DNA from: Ulvibacter sp. MAR_2010_11
GTDB taxonomy: Bacteria > Bacteroidota > Bacteroidia > Flavobacteriales > Flavobacteriaceae
Length of the DNA stretch: 64,000 bases
Direction: 5' to 3'
Assembly (NCBI RefSeq): GCF_002813135.1
Contig: NZ_PHTY01000001.1
Span: forward strand, 429,501 to 493,500
The notes below the pieces were generated by a model that ran no database searches, was not told where the DNA came from, and saw only the letters and a program-made list of their open reading frames with translations. Shown one piece after another: positions 55,197 through 61,965 of the stretch. Within the stretch, counting starts at the first letter, position 1; the number at the start of each line of letters is the position of its first letter. A program made the position numbers and the translations under genes.

Positions 55197-55457
55197 ATCG
55201 TTGGATATCTGGATAATTAGATTATTAGATTCTTAGACCCGCCTTGGGTATTGTTCGGAATGGTTAGATTGATTGTTAGAATTAGACCTGCCTGAATGGT
55301 AAGTTCGGGCGGGTTGTTAGATTATTGGATTATTAGATAGTTGGAGCTTGGCTATAGGCTTTAGGCTCTTGGCTTTTCGCTATTGGCTCTTCCCTCTTTC
55401 CCCAATTCGTTGATTCGTTGATTTGCCAATTCGCTAATCCGCTAATTAACCGATTCC
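55197..55457. repeat. Mosaic of short-period low-complexity repeats
   Basis: This spacer after the SCO gene is a patchwork. It holds GATTATTAGATT-like tracts (about 55215-55235 and 55318-55336) and an inverted pair of C/G-rich words (GACCCGCCTTGGG near 55237 and TTCGGGCGGG near 55305). GGCT-T-A/T-GGCT-like tracts follow (about 55350-55390), then ATTCGTTGATTCGTTGATT / AATTCGCTAATCCGCTAATT tracts (about 55405-55447). No gene is visible. Together with the next entry it fills the 331-bp gap. Confidence 0.7.
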
Positions 55458-55527
55458 TTCACCCTTCACCCTTCACACTTCACACTTCACACTTCACACT
55501 TCACTCTTCACCCTTCACCCTTCACCC
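55458..55527. repeat. Ten-copy tandem repeat of the heptamer TTCACNC
   Basis: Ten consecutive 7-base units follow TTCAC-C/A/T-C: two CC-type, four AC-type, one TC-type and three CC-type. The array ends exactly at the base before the TAA stop codon of the minus-strand TSUP gene (55528-55530), so copy-number change would not alter the protein. Confidence 0.95.
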
Positions 55528-56328
55528 TTAGGAAGTTATCTCCTTCACAATAATATACACTGCCATAAGCAGTACGAACCAGCCAAAACCCTTTTTTAAT
55601 TTTTGACCATCGATAAACCTATTCATGGAGGTTCCAATAAAAATTCCAACAATCGAAAGGGAAGAAAAGCTAAGCAGGAAGGTCCAGTCGATGTCCATGT
55701 TCTGCACATCCCCAATAAAACCTATCAACGACTTAATTGCGATGATCAACAAGGAGGTGGCCACTGCCTTTTTCATAGGCAATTTGGCGAGCAAAACCAG
55801 GGCAGGAATAATAAGAAAGCCGCCGCCGGCGCCTACGATCCCGGTGAGCATTCCCACACCAAAGCCTTCCACAATAATAAGCGGCAGGCTGTAAGGAGAG
55901 CATTTAGTACCCTCTTCTTTGATGCTATTGGATCGTAACATGGAATAGGCCGCCAGTGCCATGATGATGGCAAAAAACACCATAATGGTCACATCCTTGG
56001 TAATATTAAAATCGCCTATGGCGTACAACTGATCGGGGATGGCGGGCACGATAAATTTTCGGGTAATGTAAACGGCGATAAAGGCCGGCACCGAAAAAAC
56101 AAAGGCAGTTTTAAAATCGACCAGCCCGCGTTTCATGTTTTGGAACGCCCCCACCAAAGCCGAGATCCCCACCACAAAAAGTGAATAGGCAGTTGCGGTA
56201 ACCGGGTTGATGTACAATAAATAAACAAAGATGGGAACGGTAAGTATGGAGCCGCCGCCGCCAATAAGTCCTAAAACAACACCTATTAGTAAGGCTCCTA
56301 TATATCCTAAAATTTCAGTTAGTTCCAC
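55528..56328 (-). CDS. TauE/SafE (TSUP) family membrane permease
   Basis: This 266-residue inner-membrane protein has about eight hydrophobic helices in two repeats. The first repeat starts GALLIGVVLGLIGGGGSILTVPIFVYL and the second has GVGMLTGIVGAGGGFLIIPALVLL; these glycine-rich motifs define the TSUP family. Members export or import sulfite, sulfoacetate, thiosulfate or other small organosulfur anions. The substrate is unknown here. The gene opposes the nitrite-reduction cluster and is bounded by repeat tracts downstream and the A/T-rich kinase block upstream. Confidence 0.92.
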   Translation of the reverse strand: MELTEILGYIGALLIGVVLGLIGGGGSILTVPIFVYLLYINPVTATAYSLFVVGISALVGAFQNMKRGLVDFKTAFVFSVPAFIAVYITRKFIVPAIPDQLYAIGDFNITKDVTIMVFFAIIMALAAYSMLRSNSIKEEGTKCSPYSLPLIIVEGFGVGMLTGIVGAGGGFLIIPALVLLAKLPMKKAVATSLLIIAIKSLIGFIGDVQNMDIDWTFLLSFSSLSIVGIFIGTSMNRFIDGQKLKKGFGWFVLLMAVYIIVKEITS

Positions 56329-56453
56329 TCGTAAAGTTAGTTGCTACTGTTTTGGCAAAAGGAGGTGACAAGATACTATAAATATGTTACTAATACGAAA
56401 GGGATTTGGGAAAGAAATTAACGGGGGAATTGTAGTTGGTGATTATAAACAAT

Positions 56454-56485
56454 TACTTATAGCCATTGTTGGCTTTAGTACTTAT
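56454..56485. other. Repeat motif at the left edge of the kinase gene pair
   Basis: Two direct TACTTAT copies (56454-56460 and 56479-56485) flank the inverted repeat AGCCA-TTGT-TGGCT (56461-56474). Its minus strand reads AAGCCAACAATGGCT, sharing AAGCCAACA with the plus-strand motif at 57998-58006, on the other side of the gene pair. Confidence 0.4.
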
Positions 56486-57492
56486 ATCCTCATTGTCGTT
56501 TCTTGAATTATTTTAAAAAACTCCTTTTTTGCTGTTGATTCGTCTGGTATTCGTGAACAACAATGATTGTTGTCCTTTCTACCATTTTTAAAGAAATCAA
56601 TGAAAAATCCAGTTCTTTTATTATATCTTTTCAACTCATATTGGTCATTCCCACATTTTCCTTTCCAATTTCCGTCAGCTATAAATGTCCAATTTATTGC
56701 TAATGGAATTTTTTGTAATGCTTGCCTAAATTCTAAACAAGTATTATATCTATCATTCCGATTTGGTTTCATCGATTTGCGTACAACTCGAAGTATTGAA
56801 CTTGGAATATGTTGTTCAAATTCTCTTTTTGGAAATTTTTCACGTTTAACAGCATCCAACCATTCTGCGTCATTGTTGTAAGGCACACTTAAATGTGGTA
56901 AATTATTTATAAGTCTGTAGAAAGTAATGCCTAAGGAATAAATATCACTTAATGCATCTTGAACAACTCCTTCTAAAACTTCTGGTGGTAAATGTGAATT
57001 ATATCCAGCAAAATTAAATGGTTGATTGGCCAATCCATAAGCCAATCCAAAATCTGAAAGTTTTGCGCTTAAATTGTCAGCAAAAAGAATATTGGCGGGT
57101 TTTATATCTCTATGATAAATACCTTCGTTGTGAGCGTGTTCAAGTCCAAATAAAACATCGGAAACGATTTTAATTGCCTTTTTAACTGTAACAAAGTTTT
57201 TTTCTAAAAACCCTTGTGCACTACCTTTTGATAAATATTCCATTGCGATACAAGGAACTGGATTATTTTGAATTTGGTGTATATCAATTTCCTTGACATC
57301 AACAATATTAGGATGTCTGCATTTTTCCAAAATTTGTGCTTCGTTAATCGCATCAATAAATTGCTGAGGATTTTGAACGCTAATTAATTTGATAGCTCTT
57401 TCAACATCTAATAAATTATCCTTTGCACGAAAAACTTTTCCAAAATTTCCGCCTCCTATAAAACCGATAGTTGTGAATTTTCCAATATCCAT
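56482..57492 (-). CDS. Serine/threonine protein kinase with a C-terminal extra domain
   Basis: This 336-residue eukaryotic-like kinase appears catalytically complete: glycine loop GGGNFG, Lys35 in RAIKL, Glu51 in the C helix, HRDIKPAN with Asp129 and Lys131, and the metal-binding DFG at 147-149. The activation segment is short and ends PPEVLEG. Residues of about 267-336 form a separate small domain (WTFIADGNWKGKCGNDQYELKRYNK and CCSRIPDESTAKKEFFKIIQETT) that I do not recognise. There is no membrane segment, so it is cytosolic, unlike sensor kinases of the PASTA type. It starts three nucleotides after the stop of the 57496-57948 gene and is probably its co-translated partner. The codons look richer in A and T than in the genes to the left. 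Confidence 0.9.
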   Translation of the reverse strand: MDIGKFTTIGFIGGGNFGKVFRAKDNLLDVERAIKLISVQNPQQFIDAINEAQILEKCRHPNIVDVKEIDIHQIQNNPVPCIAMEYLSKGSAQGFLEKNFVTVKKAIKIVSDVLFGLEHAHNEGIYHRDIKPANILFADNLSAKLSDFGLAYGLANQPFNFAGYNSHLPPEVLEGVVQDALSDIYSLGITFYRLINNLPHLSVPYNNDAEWLDAVKREKFPKREFEQHIPSSILRVVRKSMKPNRNDRYNTCLEFRQALQKIPLAINWTFIADGNWKGKCGNDQYELKRYNKRTGFFIDFFKNGRKDNNHCCSRIPDESTAKKEFFKIIQETTMRI

Positions 57493-57495
57493 AAT

Positions 57496-57948
57496 TTATA
57501 ATTGAAGCATTGCAACTAATGCGCTATTTCTCATATTTTTATTCCAATGAGGTGGGTGTGTTCCCAAAACATTGTCCACATAGGTTTCAAGATTAGTTCC
57601 ATTTGGTTGATTAAATTTATTTGGTTTAACCGACGCTGGCGAAGTATGACAAATTGAAATTTGCCTTCGATGACAAAGTAAATTCAAAATACTTTGAGCA
57701 TAATAAACGCAATGAACATAGTTATTTGTCACATTATTTATTGTTAGCCTGTAGCTTACTCTATCAGGATTTACATTATTTAGTATTGCCGTTAATTCAC
57801 TCTCAAACCATTCTACCAATTCTGGAATAGTATGATTCGCAGGAAGAATAATTTTGTTTTTTAATTTAAAATTTGGTGCATTTGTAGTTCCATTAACCAC
57901 CACAAAATATATGTCTGAAGATGTAAAATTAAATCCTATTGTAGTCAT
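57496..57948 (-). CDS. Small RNase H/RuvC-fold-like protein paired with the kinase
   Basis: This 150-residue soluble protein begins MTTIGFNFTSSDIYFVVVNG, a paired beta-strand start like that of RuvC, YqgF and DUF3010 proteins. A helix (TIPELVEWFESELTAIL), a strand (RVSYRLTI), a helix with strand (YAQSILNLLCHRRQISICHTSPASV) and a last helix (WNKNMRNSALVAMLQL) follow in the order expected of that fold. Where RuvC nucleases have acidic residues (GID in strand 1, Glu in strand 4, DAxxxA in the last helix), this protein has Asn, no Glu and Asn. If the fold is right it would be an inactive relative. It is the first gene of a two-gene unit with the kinase. The fold assignment is by eye and uncertain. 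Confidence 0.6.
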   Translation of the reverse strand: MTTIGFNFTSSDIYFVVVNGTTNAPNFKLKNKIILPANHTIPELVEWFESELTAILNNVNPDRVSYRLTINNVTNNYVHCVYYAQSILNLLCHRRQISICHTSPASVKPNKFNQPNGTNLETYVDNVLGTHPPHWNKNMRNSALVAMLQL

Positions 57949-57995
57949 AGTTCGATTTTTCTTGGCATTAAATTATATGAAACTTAGAACTGAAA

Positions 57996-58029
57996 ATAAG
58001 CCAACATTATACGGTTATACATAAGCCAA
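57996..58029. other. Repeat motif at the right edge of the kinase gene pair
   Basis: Two direct copies of ATAAGCCAA (57996-58004 and 58021-58029) lie 25 bp apart and enclose ATTATACGGTTATAC. The first copy continues as AAGCCAACA, the word also seen in inverted orientation at the left edge (56461-56474). Confidence 0.4.
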
Positions 58030-58051
58030 ATTATTAAACTTAATCGCAGTC

Positions 58052-59431
58052 TTAATTATTAGAATTAATTTCGTTTTCAGCATCAAAGTCAATCACTCCT
58101 TCTTTTAACTCAGGAAATACTTCGGTTGTACTAATCTCATCCAATATCTCAACATTCTTTAATTTTCTCTGAATAGCTCTTGTCCTTTTACCCATTACAT
58201 CGTCCAATTGATTTAAACCTGTTCTTATGTTGTTTTGAGCTCTAGACATCATATCCCCGAAATTTTCAAATTCCTTTTTAACAGCACCTAAAACGTGCCA
58301 AACTTCGCTACTCCTTTTTTGTATCGCGAGAGTTTTGAATCCCATTTGTAGGCTGTTTAATATGGCTGCTAATGTTGTAGGACCCGTTACTATAATCTTA
58401 TAATCTCTTTGCAAGATTTCAAGTAAAGATGCCTTTCTTACTACTTCTGCATAAATCCCTTCAAATGGTAAAAACATAATTCCAAAATCTGTTGTATTTG
58501 GTGGGTCAATGTATTTTTCGCTAATGTCTTTAGCCATTTTTTTAATTGTATTTTCTAATTCTTTTTGAGCATATTGAATTTTGTCCAAATCTCCATCTTC
58601 ATAGGCCTCTTGTAGCTTTTCATATACATCTTTAGGAAATTTAGCATCTACTGGAAGCCAAACAACCGAATCATCTTCATTTTTCCCTGGTAATTTTATA
58701 GCAAATTCCACTGTGGCAGAACTACCTTTTTTTGTTTTTACGTTTGATTCATATTGGTCTGGTGCAAGTATTTGTTCTAAAAGCATAGCAAGTTGAACTT
58801 CTCCAATTCCTCCACGCATTTTTACATTGCTGAGTACTTTTTTTAATCCTCCAACATCGGATGCTAGATTTTTCATTTCTCCTAAACCCTCTTGAACAGA
58901 TTTTAATTGTTTTCCAACTGTTTCGAATGATTGAGTTAAGCGCTCATTTAAAGTTTTTTGCAACTTCTCATCTACCGTCTTTCTAACTTCATTGAGCTGT
59001 TTTGCATTATCTTCTCTAATTTCTTTAAGTTGATTTTCAACTGTTTCTTTTACTTCTTTAATCCTTTTTTCGGATTCTTGATTAATTTCAGTTTGTTGCT
59101 TGCTAAATGCATCAAATCTATCTTTTAAAAAGTCATTAAGTCTTTTGGTGTTTGTTTCAAACCCTTCTTTAAAAGCATCTAAAGATTTAGATAATTCTTC
59201 TCTTTGATTTTTTGACAACGAATTGGATTCTTCTCTATTTCTTTGAAATTCATCTTTCATTGATTTATCAGTTTTTTCTAATGATGAATCAAATTTCACG
59301 AGGGAATTTTTTGTTTCACCGAAGTGACCCTCAATATCAAAATCAAGTTTCATTTTTTTGAATAAAAAAACAATCAGATTTACAACTTGTAAAATTATCA
59401 GCGCTATAAGTAGAATTATTTCTGTCGTCAT
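58052..59431 (-). CDS. rmuC: DNA recombination protein RmuC
   Basis: RmuC (459 aa) has an N-terminal membrane helix (residues about 5-25), a long coiled coil (about 40-190, rich in Glu, Lys and Gln), and the conserved RmuC domain (about 200-410). Family motifs include RGGIGEVQLAMLLEQILAPDQY, WLPVDAKFPKDVYEKLQEA, FLPFEGIYAEVVRK and TGPTTLAAILNSLQMGFKTLAIQKR; the core resembles PD-(D/E)xK nucleases. E. coli RmuC limits inverted-repeat recombination, and RmuC-type proteins have been linked to restriction of mobile DNA. The gene stands alone, with about 100 nt to the kinase pair on the same strand. Confidence 0.94.
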   Translation of the reverse strand: MTTEIILLIALIILQVVNLIVFLFKKMKLDFDIEGHFGETKNSLVKFDSSLEKTDKSMKDEFQRNREESNSLSKNQREELSKSLDAFKEGFETNTKRLNDFLKDRFDAFSKQQTEINQESEKRIKEVKETVENQLKEIREDNAKQLNEVRKTVDEKLQKTLNERLTQSFETVGKQLKSVQEGLGEMKNLASDVGGLKKVLSNVKMRGGIGEVQLAMLLEQILAPDQYESNVKTKKGSSATVEFAIKLPGKNEDDSVVWLPVDAKFPKDVYEKLQEAYEDGDLDKIQYAQKELENTIKKMAKDISEKYIDPPNTTDFGIMFLPFEGIYAEVVRKASLLEILQRDYKIIVTGPTTLAAILNSLQMGFKTLAIQKRSSEVWHVLGAVKKEFENFGDMMSRAQNNIRTGLNQLDDVMGKRTRAIQRKLKNVEILDEISTTEVFPELKEGVIDFDAENEINSNN

Positions 59432-59679
59432 ATTTAAATTTTCAGTATTAAGCCTAAATAATTATATCATTAACTAAAGTGCGTTTTTTATTAATTAAAT
59501 GCGGGCTTAAAATTAAAAGGGGAGAGAATTTAGTAAACTAAACTACGCTAAGATATTAAATTTTAACATACAATTTGCAGTTGGTTGTTTATGTAGGTTA
59601 AAAATAATTTTTAATTTAAAAATTGCTCTAATCGCAGTGCTCTTAGAACTTCTTATACAGCTAATATTACGAGTTGTTT

Positions 59680-60300
59680 TCATGCCGCGATTAAACAACT
59701 TATTGTTTTCATAAATTGTTTGCTTTGGGCAGATGAAAAATCCCTTTCAACGTAACTTTTTGATGTCCAAACGCGCATGGTTTCGATTTCTTTTGCAGCT
59801 AGCTCCTCCAATTGTTTTTTCTTGCCAAATACTCCGCCAAAATATAAAGTCATTTTCGCATCGCAATTGAACTTTCCATCATTTACGAGTTCAAGTCGAG
59901 AACCATCACGAAAAAGAATATTTATTTTATTGTCATCATCAACACAACTTCCAGCGCCAACGGCTTGAATAGATAATATTAACGACTTTGAACTAGAACT
60001 ATTTAACATAAGAATACCAAATCCAGTTTTTCCACCATCTTCTGATATTATTAATTTTTCATTCGCTCCTGTTGAAGATTTTCCAGTCATTTTATCAGTT
60101 TCGGTGCTAATGTAGCTTGAACAATCTGAACTCAACTCAGTATTTTCTGTAGCATCATGAGTGTCATTTTCAACATACGTCCAAGTTCCATTTTCATTTA
60201 ATAGAACTTTATCTCCATCGAGGGTTGTTGCATTAATTTGCGACGATAGAAACTGACTAAAGGAAAATGAGATAGCAATTGTTAATAATACTCTTTTCAT
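59680..60300 (-). CDS. Secreted hypothetical protein
   Basis: This 206-residue protein has a signal peptide (residues 1-20, ending LSSQ). A short TLDGDKVLLNENGTWTYVE segment follows, which occurs at the N terminus of many Bacteroidota periplasmic proteins. The middle contains a beta-rich domain (TGFGILMLNSSSSKSLILSIQAVGAGSCVDDDNKINILFRDGSRLELV) and the C-terminal part is helical. No catalytic motif was recognised. A 248-bp A/T-rich gap without visible gene separates it from rmuC. Its base composition resembles the kinase-rmuC block. Confidence 0.75.
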   Translation of the reverse strand: MKRVLLTIAISFSFSQFLSSQINATTLDGDKVLLNENGTWTYVENDTHDATENTELSSDCSSYISTETDKMTGKSSTGANEKLIISEDGGKTGFGILMLNSSSSKSLILSIQAVGAGSCVDDDNKINILFRDGSRLELVNDGKFNCDAKMTLYFGGVFGKKKQLEELAAKEIETMRVWTSKSYVERDFSSAQSKQFMKTISCLIAA

Positions 60301-60440
60301 CCTTATTTAAATTAGATTTTACCTACTTCAGATTATGGCTGGCTTTTCGGTTTATTCCCAATTGGCAATTTAAATAATCGATTATGAAGATTATTACGGT
60401 TTTCCACAATAGTTGTTAATTCTAATTGAGAGCTAATGCT
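60301..60440. other. Non-coding spacer before the repeat array
   Basis: This A/T-rich stretch contains no supported gene. Together with the repeat array and the tRNA terminator it makes up the 967-bp gap between the secreted hypothetical gene and the tRNA. Confidence 0.5.
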
Positions 60441-61220
60441 GTTATAACTATCTAGTCCGTAGCACCTTCGACGATGCCCTTTTTGCTTTCCTCCGAAATT
60501 TTGAAGCGGGATCGGGATTGGATTTCTCTCGGCGGTCGCCTTTGCAATTACTAAGTCTGCCACGCCTCTAGCGTGGCGCCTTTTTGTTTTCCTCCGCAAT
60601 GCTGAAGCTTCGCTTCCATTGCTGCGGAAGAGGGATTGTAGTTCCCTACTACGCTCCCCTTAGCAAATACTAAGTCTGCATCACCTACGGCGATGCACTT
60701 TTTGTTTTCCTCCGAAATTTGGAAGCGTAGCTTCCATTTCTTAATTAAGAGGGATTGTAGTTCCCTACTGCGCTCCCCTTTGCAATTACTAAGTCGCAGC
60801 ACCTGCGGCGATGCACTTTTTGTTTTCCTCCGCAATGCTGAAGCTTCGCTTCCATTGCTGCGGAAGAGGGATTGTAGTTCCCTACTACGCTCCCCTTTGC
60901 AAATACCAAGTCTGCCACGCCTCTAGCGTGGCGCCTTTTTGTTTTCCTCCGCAATGCTGAAGCTTCGCTTCCATTGCTGCGGAAAGAGGGATTGCAGATC
61001 CCTACTACGCTCCCCTTAGCAAATACTAAGTCTGCATCACCTACGGCGTTGCACTTTTTGTTTTCCTCCGCAATGCTGAAGCTTCGCTTCCATTGCTGCG
61101 GAAAGAGGGATTGCAGATCCCTACTACGCTCCCCTTAGCAAATACTAAGTCTGCATCACCTACGGCGTTGAACTTTTTGTTTTCCTCCGCAATGCTGAAG
61201 CTTCGCTTCCACTGCTGCGG
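60441..61220. repeat. Seven tandem copies of a structured repeat of about 119 bp
   Basis: The anchor CTTTTTGTTTTCCTCCG recurs at 60580, 60698, 60816, 60935, 61054 and 61173 (spacing 118-119), with a diverged copy at 60479 (CTTTTTGCTTTCCTCCG). Each unit holds three stem-loops. The first is a variable hairpin before the T run (GCATC..GATGC or GCCACGC..GCGTGGC). The second is CCGCAATG-CTGAAGC-TTC-GCTTC-CATTGCTGCGG. The third is a short GGGAT/ATCCC or GGGA/TCCC hairpin. Unit length is not a multiple of three, so frames through it are not conserved. The array is directly behind the tRNA-Arg terminator. Confidence 0.93.
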
Positions 61221-61256
61221 AAAACAAAAAGTCCTGCAACTTTCGTTGCAGGACTT
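61221..61256 (-). terminator. Terminator of the tRNA-Arg gene
   Basis: On the minus strand AAGTCCTGCAAC and GTTGCAGGACTT form a perfect 12-bp stem with a GAAA loop, followed by TTTTTGTTTT. It lies 12 nt downstream of the tRNA 3' end, and the T-rich tail repeats the TTTTTGTTTT word of the array in reverse orientation. Confidence 0.88.
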
Positions 61257-61267
61257 AGTGAGTGTAG

Positions 61268-61341
61268 TGACCGCGGAGGGATTCAAACCCCCAACCCTCA
61301 GAGCCGAAATCTGATGCGCTATTCAGTTGCGCCACGCGGCC
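61268..61341 (-). tRNA. tRNA-Arg (anticodon TCG)
   Basis: The 74-nt minus-strand sequence folds as a full cloverleaf. The acceptor stem is GGCCGCG / CGCGGTC with one G-T pair, and the D stem is GCGC / GCGC. The anticodon stem is TCAGA / TCTGA with loop TTTCGGC, the variable loop is GGGTT, and the T arm is GGGGG-TTTGAAT-CCCTC. The discriminator base is A, and CCA is not encoded. Anticodon TCG reads arginine codon CGA and, by wobble, other CGN codons. Confidence 0.96.
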
Positions 61342-61391
61342 TTGTCATTCCGTGCTTGACACGGAATCTCTTCTATATTATAAAATCACTA

Positions 61392-61841
61392 TTAAGATAG
61401 TCTAGCCTTCACCACCGTAGAAATCGTCTTTCCATCGGCCTTGCCGGCTAGTTTGCTGTTTGCCATTCCCATTACCTTCCCCATGTCCTTCATGGAAGAG
61501 GCACCGGTTTGGGCAATGATTTCATCTACTACTTTTGCAACTTCTGCCTCGCTTAACTGAGCCGGTAAAAATTGCTCTATCACCGCTGCTTCCGCCAATT
61601 CAGGTTCGGCCAGATCGGCTCGCCCCTGCTCGGTATAAATTGCAGCACTGTCCTTCCGCTGCTTTACCAACTTTTGCAATAACTTCAATTCGTCTGCCTC
61701 AGCTATTTCTTCCCTGGCACCGGTTTCAGTCTGCGCCAAAAGGATGGCCGATTTCACCGCACGTAAGGCTTGTAAAGCAATCGTGTTCTTTTCTTTCATC
61801 GCCATTTTCATGGCATCCATTATCTGCGTTTGTAAACTCAT
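61392..61841 (-). CDS. GatB/YqeY-domain protein
   Basis: This 149-residue, mostly helical soluble protein starts MSLQTQIMDAMKMAMKEKNTIALQALRAVKSAI. It contains RKDSAAIYTEQGRADLAEPELAEAAVIEQFLPAQLSEAEV and GKVMGMANSKLAGKADGKTI, the YqeY signature also found at the C terminus of the amidotransferase GatB. The fold is thought to contact tRNA, but the free-standing protein has no proven role. It lies directly upstream of the tRNA-Arg gene and downstream of ftsZ on the same strand, an order that I recall from other Flavobacteriia. Confidence 0.93.
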   Translation of the reverse strand: MSLQTQIMDAMKMAMKEKNTIALQALRAVKSAILLAQTETGAREEIAEADELKLLQKLVKQRKDSAAIYTEQGRADLAEPELAEAAVIEQFLPAQLSEAEVAKVVDEIIAQTGASSMKDMGKVMGMANSKLAGKADGKTISTVVKARLS

Positions 61842-61906
61842 GCAACATTTTTAATGAGACTGCGAAGATAGACAATCTACCCTTATTGCAAAAGCAGAAG
61901 TCCCCT

Positions 61907-61944
61907 AAAAAAAATCCGAATGCTTTCAGAAAAAACATCCGGAT
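61907..61944 (-). terminator. Terminator of ftsZ
   Basis: On the minus strand ATCCGGATG and CATTCGGAT form a 9-bp stem with one mismatch and a 13-nt loop, followed by a T run. It is 22 nt past the ftsZ stop codon. Confidence 0.75.
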
Positions 61945-61965
61945 GTAAAAGTGTTACAGTTTGGA

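Noticed and set aside
56454-58029. Integron gene cassette with attC sites
   Set aside because: The GCCAAC / GTTGGC words recall attC ends, but the RYYYAAC and GTRRRRY boxes cannot be placed properly and no integrase is seen. It is kept only as a possible mobile unit.
60441-61220. CRISPR array
   Set aside because: The whole 119-bp unit is conserved, without a short repeat alternating with unique spacers of equal size, and no cas genes are present.
60333-61314. Several overlapping open frames on both strands in the tandem array (for example minus-strand frames with PSSAAMEAKLQHCGGKQK)
   Set aside because: The unit length of 118-119 is not a multiple of three, so each copy is read in a different frame. 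The peptides are translations of stem-loop DNA and have no start signals or family resemblance.
61268-61341. Integration site of a genomic island at tRNA-Arg
   Set aside because: No integrase gene and no direct copy of the tRNA 3' end longer than the weak T-arm resemblance was found in the window, so an att site is not supported.
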